Assembly: GCA_040389065.1 (NCBI GenBank)
Contig: JAZKAR010000032.1
Span: forward strand, 1 to 64,000
Direction: 5' to 3'
Source: JAZKAR01 sp040389065
Lineage (GTDB): Bacteria; Pseudomonadota; Gammaproteobacteria; Burkholderiales; Casimicrobiaceae
DNA length: 64,000 nt
Positions within the stretch are counted from its first letter, which is position 1. Each line of letters begins with the position of its first letter. The notes beneath the pieces were generated by a model. The model searched no databases. It had not been told where the DNA came from and was given only the letters and a program-made list of their open reading frames with translations. The position numbers and the translations under genes are program-made. This document shows positions 57,746 to 64,000 of the stretch, in pieces.

Positions 57746-58474
57746 TCAATCGTTTGTCTGGTCATCGTTTGTTGTTTCATTACCTCGACCACGTGTTTTT
57801 GAGCGTGTTCGTGAGCCAGTAACAAACAAAGCATGCAAATCAAATCCAAATTTATTCAGCTTGGCTGTAATCGATTTATTTCCGCGAACTAAAGCGTTAT
57901 AACCAAAGGTAGCAGGAATCGCTACAGCAAGCCCTAAGGCTGTCATGATTAAAGATTCACCCACTGGGCCTGCTACTTTATCGATACTGGTTTGACCCGC
58001 CAGGCCAATTGATACTAAGGCATGGTAAATCCCCCATACAGTACCAAATAACCCAACAAAAGGGGCAGTAGAACCAACAGAGGCTAATACAGCCATACCA
58101 GCTTGTAACTTACCTGCTGCCTCATCAATCGATTGGCGCAGTGAAAGCGTAATCCAATCGCTTACTGAAAGCTGATTATGCAGGTGGCCTTTATGTGCAT
58201 TATGGTGCTCCATTGCTTGAATGCCTGCATGCGCAACATCTGCAAAAGGATTATTAGTGCCTAGCGAGGCAATGCCTTGTTTAATATGAGAAGCATCCCA
58301 AAAACTATGCCCGGCTGCATGCGCCGCTTTCTGATAGCTTAAAATTTGCATCGCTTTTCTAATAATGACATACCAAGAGGCTATTGACATTAACACGAGT
58401 AAAACAGCAACAGATTTCGTTACGAGGTCACCTTGAGTCCAAATACTTTCAAGACCGTAGGGATTTTCTTGCAT
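57746..58474 (-). CDS. exbB: Biopolymer transport protein ExbB
   Basis: The 242-residue MotA/TolQ/ExbB family protein has three membrane helices: residues near 18-38 (KSVAVLLVLMSIASWYVII), 128-150 (LASVGSTAPFVGLFGTVWGI) and 170-195 (VGESLIMTALGLAVAIPATFGYNA). The conserved PFVGLFGTVWGI and ALGLAVAIPA are present. The C-terminal tail is Arg-rich (SRTRSKTRGRG). It lies between tonB (14 bp) and exbD. Confidence 0.95.
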   Translation of the reverse strand: MQENPYGLESIWTQGDLVTKSVAVLLVLMSIASWYVIIRKAMQILSYQKAAHAAGHSFWDASHIKQGIASLGTNNPFADVAHAGIQAMEHHNAHKGHLHNQLSVSDWITLSLRQSIDEAAGKLQAGMAVLASVGSTAPFVGLFGTVWGIYHALVSIGLAGQTSIDKVAGPVGESLIMTALGLAVAIPATFGYNALVRGNKSITAKLNKFGFDLHALFVTGSRTRSKTRGRGNETTNDDQTND

Positions 58475-58488
58475 AAATATTGATCCTT

Positions 58489-59295
58489 CTATTCGTCAGA
58501 GGGAGGAGTAAAGGTAAAGGGGATAATTGCCCGAATTGGAATAGGCTTGCCATTTTCCATATAAGGTTTATATAACATTTTTAATGCTGCTTTACGCGCT
58601 TCATCATCTAAACGGGTAAAGCCTGAAGATTTTAATATCTCAGCTTTTTCGGGTTGGCCTGATTGATTAATCAGTACCCGGATAGTAGCGGTGCCTGTTT
58701 CTTGCAATCTCTGAGATACAGGAGGATAAAATGGCTCTACTTTATGAATATACCCAACTCCTGATGTTATCACCTTAGGCTGCGCAGGAGGCGTAGGCTC
58801 GCCATCTTCAACCGAAGCATCATGATGAGATGTGGTTTTTTCAGCATTTGTTACATTGCTAGCCTGGGGAGGCGCAGCAGAGGGCGCTGCAATAGCGGTT
58901 TCTGAAGACGTTGTGGGAATAGGTGGCGTTATAACTGGTGCAGGCGCATGGCTAATGTTAGGCATTTGCGCTATAGGCTTAGGCGCAACTGGCTTAGGTG
59001 GAGAAATCGTTTTAGTTGGATGAGCAACTGGAGTTTTTTTATGGGGTATGGCGCGAGGCTGAGGCTGTTTTTCAGTAATGGGAACCGTCGCTATCGTGGG
59101 GCTTGGGCTAATAAGCGAAACAAAAATCTCTTTAGGTTGAGGTTTCTCAGGCGTGTGAATGACTAAAGCCGTTCTTAGTACATAAAAAAGCCCTAGATGC
59201 AGAAGAATAACAGCACCTAAAGAAAGTTGGCTCGAAAACCCAGTGCGTGTGATTTCAGGAGATTGAAAGTTTTGGTAGGTAAAAGTAGTTTCCAT
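58489..59295 (-). CDS. tonB: TonB protein
   Basis: The 268-residue protein has one N-terminal helix (QLSLGAVILLHLGLFYVL), a long Pro/Lys-rich periplasm-spanning region (about 55-180) and the C-terminal TonB domain with VEPFYPPVSQRLQETGTA and LDDEARKAALKMLY. It transfers energy from the ExbBD motor to outer-membrane receptors. First gene of tonB-exbB-exbD; the same intergenic region carries Fur-box-like sites, which suits iron control. Confidence 0.95.
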   Translation of the reverse strand: METTFTYQNFQSPEITRTGFSSQLSLGAVILLHLGLFYVLRTALVIHTPEKPQPKEIFVSLISPSPTIATVPITEKQPQPRAIPHKKTPVAHPTKTISPPKPVAPKPIAQMPNISHAPAPVITPPIPTTSSETAIAAPSAAPPQASNVTNAEKTTSHHDASVEDGEPTPPAQPKVITSGVGYIHKVEPFYPPVSQRLQETGTATIRVLINQSGQPEKAEILKSSGFTRLDDEARKAALKMLYKPYMENGKPIPIRAIIPFTFTPPSDE

Positions 59296-59618
59296 TAGCC
59301 CATCTTTTCTTTACGGCAATTGATTCACTAGTCTTACATGAACAATAAATTTTTATTCTTAGTGCATGTTAGTAATAAGATATTCATAAGATGCACTAGA
59401 TAAATAATTATAGCGGCATATTTTTTACGGAGCATGTAGCTATAACTTCAACTCTGTAATGTTTTTTGTAAGCGTGTATTCAATTGCATGTTTAATAAAT
59501 GGTATCAACCTTCATGAGTAAATTGATTCAGCATAAAAGTAGCTATTCAATTACTTTTTTGCTTCTTTTTCCGGTTAAATCATGAATGTTTTAGTACTAT
59601 TTGCGTATCGTATCACAA

Positions 59619-59637
59619 ATAAGAATCATTATCAATT
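59619..59637 (+). promoter_or_regulatory. Fur-box-like site 1
   Basis: AGAATCATTATC at 59622-59633 matches 11 of 12 positions of the half ATAATCATTATC of the Fur consensus, followed by AATTATC. Position, about 235 bp upstream of feoA, suits iron repression. Confidence 0.6.
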
Positions 59638-59774
59638 ATCGGATTTTTATGTTATTATTTTTATATAAGTTACTGCATAGTATGGGTTTTTTATTTTTTT
59701 AGGCTTTTCTTTGCTAAGATTAAACTCCCTTTATTTCGATGGCAAACAACATTTCATAGCCATAATCTTCTTGT

Positions 59775-59793
59775 TATTAAGAATCATTTGCAA
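59775..59793 (+). promoter_or_regulatory. Fur-box-like site 2
   Basis: TTATTAAGAATCATTTGCAA shares AAGAATCATT with site 1 and matches the Fur consensus less well. It is about 75-95 bp upstream of feoA, where repression would be direct. Confidence 0.5.
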
Positions 59794-59805
59794 TATGATG
59801 AATTC

Positions 59806-59823
59806 CCTCTATATTCATAGAGG
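59806..59823. promoter_or_regulatory. Short palindrome upstream of feoA
   Basis: CCTCTA at 59806-59811 pairs with TAGAGG at 59818-59823 across 6 bases. It lies just before feoA and may be an operator or an mRNA leader hairpin. Confidence 0.4.
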
Positions 59824-59867
59824 AAAATGATAGGGTTATCATAAGATTAAGTTGTATGAGGAACATC

Positions 59868-60164
59868 ATGATGCATGAGAAAAAAACATCACAGCAATCA
59901 GTACCTAACGCTTCTCATCTAGGATTATTAAAAAAAGGTGAGTATGGAATTATCACCAGAGTTCATGATTCTTCTTCTATTGCAGGTGCATCAGCCATAC
60001 AGCTTCGTTTATTAGAGTTAGGATTTATTAAAGGTGAATCGGTGCGGATACTGGCAGAGTCATTTCCTACAGGTGATCCTATTGCTGTAAGAGTGGGTAG
60101 TTCAACATTTGCATTGCGTCGGCATGAAGCTTCAATGGTTGAAGTAGCGTTGATGAATGCATAA
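59868..60164 (+). CDS. feoA: Ferrous iron transport protein FeoA
   Basis: The SH3-like protein (about 98 residues from this start) shows LLKKGEYGIITRV, the family-typical AIQLRLLELGFIKGESVRILAE and FPTGDPIAVRVGSSTFALRRHEASMVEV. It binds FeoB and helps Fe2+ uptake. GAGGAAC lies just upstream of the ATG at 59868; ATGs at 59856 and 59871 are also possible. It leads the feoA-feoB operon. Confidence 0.95.
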   Translation: MMHEKKTSQQSVPNASHLGLLKKGEYGIITRVHDSSSIAGASAIQLRLLELGFIKGESVRILAESFPTGDPIAVRVGSSTFALRRHEASMVEVALMNA

Positions 60165-60166
60165 AT

Positions 60167-62080
60167 ATGGTAAACGCTTCTACTGTTTTCTCAAATGTAC
60201 AACAACGTGTGTTACATATCGCGCTGGTAGGAAACCCAAATTGTGGAAAAACAGCCTTATTTAATCGGTTAACAGGCGCGAAACAAAAAGTAGCGAATTA
60301 TGCTGGGGTAACGGTTGAGCGTAAAGAAGGCCAGTTTAGTGGGCCTTCAGGGCAAGTTTATAATGTTATTGATTTGCCAGGCACCTATAGTTTAAATGCA
60401 ATAACGCCTGATGAAAGCGTTACACGTGATGTCTTATTAGGCACATTAGAGGGAGAGCAGATTCCCGATGTATTGGTGCTAGTTGTAGATGCAACTAATT
60501 TAATGTTGAATTTACGTTTAGTGCTAGAGGTTAAGCGTTTAAACATTCCTATGTTGTGCGTTGTGAATATGATTGATATTGCACGACAACGCGGTTTGGA
60601 AATTAATTTTTCTCAATTGCAGCAAGAGTTAGGTATACCTGTGGTTGAGGCAGTGGCTATTCAAGCTGCTGGTGCTAATGCATTCATTGAACGGTTAGAA
60701 GTATTGGCTTCTGAGCTGCCAATACAAGAAGCGAGCAAAGCGCTTACTGAATGGAAAAGTGATACACCAGAAGCATTAGAAAGCACCCAGCAACAAGTAC
60801 GAAAAATTCTTCAAAAAGTCATTCAGCAGCCTGGCGAAGTGCATAAGCTGAGTGACACTATAGATAGCGTAGTTTTACACCCAATATTGGGATATGTTTT
60901 ATTGGCAGTGATTTTATTTCTCGTTTTTCAGGCTGTGTTTAGCTGGTCAGAAGCGCCCAAAGAGATGATTGAGGCAGGGTTTAAAGCATTAAGTGTTGCA
61001 ATTCAACATACAATGCCCGACGGTATTTTGCGTAGTTTATTAATTGATGGAATTATCGCTGGTGTGGGCAGTGTGATTGTTTTTTTACCGCAAATTCTTA
61101 TCTTATTTTTCTTTATTCTGGTACTAGAAAATTCTGGCTATTTGCCCAGAGCCGCTTTTTTATTAGATCGTCTTATGGGGGTAGTGGGGTTATCAGGCCG
61201 GGCTTTTATTCCTCTGCTTTCAAGTTTTGCCTGCGCTATACCTGGCATTATGGCAACACGCACAATTCAAAATCCGCGCGATCGTTTTATCACCATTATG
61301 ATCGCCCCGTTAATGACGTGTTCTGCACGCTTACCTGTGTATGCATTAATGATTGGGGCATTTATACCTAATCAGCAGATAGGGTTTTTTAATTTGCAGG
61401 GGCTTGTGCTGTTCGGTTTGTATATGGCAGGTATTGTTTCAGCCATGCTTGTGGCGTATATCCTTAAATACGCGCTAGGGAACAAAGAATATCAACCACT
61501 CATGCTTGAGTTACCTCAATATCATTTGCCCCATTTACGAAGTTTGGCTTTAGGTCTCTGGGAGCGCGCCAGTATATTTGTAACGCGTGTAGGTACAACT
61601 ATTTTAGCGATTATGATTATCTTATGGTTCTTATCTACCTTCCCCAGCCCTCCTGAACATGCGACAGGGGCCGCTATTCATTATAGCTTTGCGGGAAAAT
61701 TAGGGCATTTGCTTGAGTTCCTTTTTAAACCTATTGGCTTTAACTGGCAGATTTCAATTGCATTAATACCTGGTATGGCAGCGCGTGAAGTTGCGGTAGG
61801 GGCATTAGCAACCGTGTATGCATTGTCAGAATCAGGCGATCAGCTTAACACTACCTTAAGTTCAGTGATTGCTTCTACGTGGGGTTTGCCAACGGGGCTT
61901 TCTTTATTGGCATGGTATATTTTTGCCCCTCAATGTATTTCAACATTGCTAACAGTAAAACAAGAAACAAATTCTTGGAAAGCGCCAATAGGAATGGCAT
62001 TTTATATGTTCGCGCTTGCCTATCTAGCCTCATGGGCTGTTTATAGAATAAGTAGTTTGATGTTATTGGGAGGTCGTTAA
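60167..62080 (+). CDS. feoB: Ferrous iron transporter FeoB
   Basis: The 637-residue inner-membrane protein has an N-terminal G domain (G1 GNPNCGKT at 22-29, G3 DLPG, G4 NMID) and a helical GDI-like domain. The membrane part contains the Gate motifs GYLPRAAFLLDRLMGVVGLSGRAF and SFACAIPGIMATR, followed by a second gate region around AREVAVGAL. It is shorter than E. coli FeoB (773), as is common in betaproteobacteria. It starts 2 bp after feoA and shares TAATG with the next gene. Confidence 0.97.
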   Translation: MVNASTVFSNVQQRVLHIALVGNPNCGKTALFNRLTGAKQKVANYAGVTVERKEGQFSGPSGQVYNVIDLPGTYSLNAITPDESVTRDVLLGTLEGEQIPDVLVLVVDATNLMLNLRLVLEVKRLNIPMLCVVNMIDIARQRGLEINFSQLQQELGIPVVEAVAIQAAGANAFIERLEVLASELPIQEASKALTEWKSDTPEALESTQQQVRKILQKVIQQPGEVHKLSDTIDSVVLHPILGYVLLAVILFLVFQAVFSWSEAPKEMIEAGFKALSVAIQHTMPDGILRSLLIDGIIAGVGSVIVFLPQILILFFFILVLENSGYLPRAAFLLDRLMGVVGLSGRAFIPLLSSFACAIPGIMATRTIQNPRDRFITIMIAPLMTCSARLPVYALMIGAFIPNQQIGFFNLQGLVLFGLYMAGIVSAMLVAYILKYALGNKEYQPLMLELPQYHLPHLRSLALGLWERASIFVTRVGTTILAIMIILWFLSTFPSPPEHATGAAIHYSFAGKLGHLLEFLFKPIGFNWQISIALIPGMAAREVAVGALATVYALSESGDQLNTTLSSVIASTWGLPTGLSLLAWYIFAPQCISTLLTVKQETNSWKAPIGMAFYMFALAYLASWAVYRISSLMLLGGR

Positions 62081-62379
62081 TGCAGGAATTATGTGTCGCA
62101 CTAATAGTTTCATATGCGCTATGGACTGTGTTTAGACGCTACGCGCCTAATCAGTTTCTTTATATGTTGTACCAGTGGGGTTTTCTTAGTGCTAAGGCTA
62201 TAGGCATGCTGCGCCTGGCAAATGTACTTGAAGAAAAATCACGCGCTTTTTTAGTATCAGCAGGAGGATGCAAGAGTGGTTGCTCTTCATGTAAAGGGTG
62301 TGGAACAAAATCACAATCTACTCAACCTAACCATTCTTCGGCGAAAAAAATGATGTTTATGAAAGAAATACAAAGTTAA
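62080..62379 (+). CDS. Small FeoB-associated Cys-rich membrane protein
   Basis: The 99-residue protein has an N-terminal hydrophobic segment (ELCVALIVSYALWTVFRRY) and a Cys cluster (GGCKSGCSSCKGCG) near residues 63-76, typical of small proteins encoded after feoB in betaproteobacteria (DUF6587-like). Its stop overlap with feoB is TAATG, and GGAGG precedes its ATG. A role in Feo complex function or iron/redox sensing is likely but not shown. Confidence 0.8.
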   Translation: MQELCVALIVSYALWTVFRRYAPNQFLYMLYQWGFLSAKAIGMLRLANVLEEKSRAFLVSAGGCKSGCSSCKGCGTKSQSTQPNHSSAKKMMFMKEIQS

Positions 62380-62384
62380 GTTTC

Positions 62385-62402
62385 GGTAGTGATATCACTG
62401 CC
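62385..62402. other. Short palindrome between convergent genes
   Basis: GGTAGTGATATCACTGCC is self-complementary except for one G-T pair. It lies between the feo operon and the DUF808 gene, with no T run; it may aid termination. Confidence 0.35.
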
Positions 62403-62428
62403 TGATAAAGAATTAATTTTGTATAAGT

Positions 62429-63343
62429 TTACTTCCCTAAAAGTCTTTTTACGCCACTGACAATTGCTAGAATAATTGCACCCGCTAATAATCCTCCTAA
62501 AGCTTCTAAAAGGAGCGGGGTAATAGCTGCCATTGCATGCCCAATTACAGCAAGATGCATAACACTTTGCTGCGCATGATGAATAACATCATGTGCACCT
62601 GGTGTTCCATGCATAAGAATACTGCCTCCTACTGTAAACATTGCAGCTGTGCCTGCAATTGAAAGCGTTTTCATTAGGTAAGGGGCAGAATGTAAAAGGG
62701 TATAACCTAACGTGCGCTGTAAAGAGTTATTTTTTTTACTTAAGTAAAGTCCTGCATCGTCTAATTTTACAATGCCTGCGACAAGCCCATAAACACCTAT
62801 GGTCATAAGAATAGAGATTAAAGTAAGTACACCTACTTGCTCAGTAAATGTACCCGTTGCAATGGTTCCTAATGAAATCACAACAATTTCAGCTGAAAGA
62901 ATAAAATCGGTTCTTACTGCACCTTGAATTTTTTCTTTCTCAAAAGCATTAATATCTTTAGGCATTGATTTAAGACGAATACAGGCTTCTTCTGGGGTAC
63001 TTGAAGGATGCAAGAAAGAATGCGCGATTTTTTCAAAGCCTTCATAGCATAAAAAAGCACCCCCGAACATAAGTAGCGGAGTAATAGCACTAGGCATAAA
63101 AGAACTAATCAACAATGCACTAGGCACAAGAATAGCTTTGTTTCGAAATGATCCTTTAGCGACAGCCCATACAATAGGAAGCTCACGCTCAGCTTTCACA
63201 CCAGATACTTGTTGAGCATTAAGGGCTAAGTCATCCCCTAGCACTCCTGCTGTTTTCTTAGCTGCTATTTTACTCATGACTGAAATATCATCCAGTAGCG
63301 TAGCAATATCATCAAGTAACGCTAAAAGACTGGTTCCTGCCAT
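62429..63343 (-). CDS. DUF808 (YedI-type) inner-membrane protein
   Basis: The 304-residue protein starts with AGTSLLALLDDIATLLDDISVMSKIAAKKTAGVLGDDLA, the DUF808 signature, and has several hydrophobic segments (ALLISSFMPSAITPLLMFGG; FILSAEIVVISLGTIATGTF; TLISILMTIGVYGLVAGIV; LLEALGGLLAGAIILAIV). The family, known as YedI in E. coli, has no established function. It is a single gene convergent with the feo operon. Confidence 0.92.
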   Translation of the reverse strand: MAGTSLLALLDDIATLLDDISVMSKIAAKKTAGVLGDDLALNAQQVSGVKAERELPIVWAVAKGSFRNKAILVPSALLISSFMPSAITPLLMFGGAFLCYEGFEKIAHSFLHPSSTPEEACIRLKSMPKDINAFEKEKIQGAVRTDFILSAEIVVISLGTIATGTFTEQVGVLTLISILMTIGVYGLVAGIVKLDDAGLYLSKKNNSLQRTLGYTLLHSAPYLMKTLSIAGTAAMFTVGGSILMHGTPGAHDVIHHAQQSVMHLAVIGHAMAAITPLLLEALGGLLAGAIILAIVSGVKRLLGK

Positions 63344-63558
63344 GAGATTGGCTCCAATAAAAGGTGAAAAGGTTATATTGATTATAAGTAATAAGAGATA
63401 GATTGGTATCTTGTTATTCAGCTCAGGGTAAGTCGCTCAGACACAACCTAGTTATTCTGGAATTTATCTTACATTATGATTTAATTGCTTAGACTATATC
63501 TTTAATAGATTCGAGTACAAAGTATCTTAGCTTAAGAAAACTATAAATCTTTACACTT

Positions 63559-63661
63559 TTAGAGGTTACGCAGTTGAATTTTCTTGGCGTGTAGGCAATT
63601 TGCAGTACTCCTGGTGCCTGCATTGCTATGTTTTGATAGAGTTCAACTGCGCAACGTCTAA
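63559..63661 (+). repeat. Palindromic interspersed repeat, copy 8
   Basis: It starts TTAGAGGTTACGCAGTTG and ends CAACTGCGCAACGTCTAA, with AGGCAATTTGCAGTA inside. It is the short form and is 12 bp from the next copy. Confidence 0.8.
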
Positions 63662-63672
63662 AAATATAAAGA

Positions 63673-63778
63673 TTAGAAGTTACGCAGTTGGGTTCTATCA
63701 AGGCCTAGCAACACAGACAGTACAAGCAGTACGACAAGTTGCTATAACGACGAGAGAACCCAACTGCGTAACTTCTAA
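63673..63778 (-). repeat. Palindromic interspersed repeat, copy 9 (reverse orientation)
   Basis: TTAGAAGTTACGCAGTTGGG and CCCAACTGCGTAACTTCTAA are perfect inverted ends. The interior (TCAAGGCCTAGCAAC, AAGTTGCTATAACGACGAGAG) matches the copy at 30082. It forms a head-to-head pair with copy 8. Confidence 0.9.
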
Positions 63779-64000
63779 AGATATGTTTAAATTTAAGAGG
63801 CCTCAATTTACTATAACAATACTAGCAGTTTGTTTGATGCCTTTATTTCATTAAGATATAAGGGCTTAATCTTATTTTTCATAAGCTAAAACTCTTTCTA
63901 AGTAAATAGTATAGAGTAGTAGGAACGTAAAACTATACGTTGTACTAATTGCCTAAATTAAATGTGCTTATTCATGCGTATCTTGTGCTAATTGATGAGG
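63779..64000. other. Right-edge sequence without recognised gene
   Basis: Only a 23-codon frame is seen and it lacks support. Nothing could be annotated in these 220 bp. Confidence 0.4.

Larger units (their letters stand above)
59296..59855. promoter_or_regulatory. Divergent tonB/feo control region
   Basis: This 560-bp AT-rich stretch holds promoters for tonB-exbBD and for feoAB. Two Fur-box-like sequences and a short palindrome upstream of feoA are listed separately. No gene was seen. Confidence 0.6.

Noticed and set aside
63489..63854. Frames sharing NCVTSK peptides on both strands
   Set aside because: They are translations of the interspersed repeat, whose ends give the shared peptide.

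Overview
The window looks like chromosome of a low-GC (roughly 40% by eye) proteobacterium, most likely a betaproteobacterium of the Burkholderiales type. The clues are the tRNA-Gln/prs/rplY cluster, the order cysS-rsfS-rlmH-maf, a short FeoB (637 residues) followed by a small Cys-rich membrane protein, and the general codon style. Species cannot be named from sequence alone. No rRNA, CRISPR array, transposase or prophage was recognised.

Layout. 1-10.6 kb (minus strand): one surface-secretion locus reading, in transcription order, ECF sigma factor, anti-sigma factor, secreted caspase-fold protease, secreted TPR-CHAT protease-like protein, TpsB outer-membrane transporter and a large TpsA (filamentous haemagglutinin-type) exoprotein that runs off the left edge in a Pro-Thr repeat. 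11.5-13.4 kb: a secreted subtilisin-family protease. 13.8-15.5 kb: fructosamine-kinase family protein and a GNAT acetyltransferase. 15.6-24.3 kb: a 2907-residue cyclic beta-1,2-glucan synthase (NdvB/Cgs type). 25.1-28.0 kb: a compact operon of HTH protein, nucleosidase-like protein, spore-photoproduct-lyase-like radical SAM enzyme and short-chain dehydrogenase. 29.7 kb: a small secreted protein with three YTGGD motifs, flanked by two interspersed repeats. 30.5-32.5 kb: rplY, prs, tRNA-Gln. 32.8-38.1 kb: accessory stretch with a single-chain type IIB topoisomerase/Spo11-like protein, a small membrane protein, a membrane-anchored protein with a CARF-like motif, and an S1/P1 nuclease fused to a bulb-type lectin. 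38.2-40.2 kb: msrA and two TerD-family genes. 40.7-42.4 kb: recJ. 42.5-44.5 kb: an AT-rich AAA ATPase with a Toprim/DUF4435-like C-terminal half. 44.6-49.9 kb: polyol catabolism (polyol dehydrogenase, AraC regulator, xylulokinase, transaldolase), probably for D-arabinitol. 50.4-55.5 kb: maf, rlmH, rsfS, cysS and a GGDEF/EAL protein. 55.7-57.1 kb: phosphoglucomutase/phosphomannomutase. 57.3-62.4 kb: tonB-exbB-exbD and feoA-feoB-small Cys-rich gene, separated by a region with two Fur-box-like sites. 62.4-63.3 kb: a DUF808 membrane protein.

A family of at least nine 100-135 bp palindromic interspersed repeats with ends close to TTAGAAGTTACGCAGTTGG / CCAACTGCGTAACTTCTAA is scattered between genes from 14.7 to 63.8 kb. 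It looks like a MITE- or BIME-like element. One copy lies between exbD and its terminator, and two opposite-facing copies bracket the YTGGD gene.

The most unusual items are the single-chain topoisomerase VI/VIII-like protein, the orphan two-TM CARF-like protein with no CRISPR nearby, the sigma-controlled locus with two caspase-clan proteins beside a two-partner secretion pair, the YTGGD secreted protein, and the repeat family itself.
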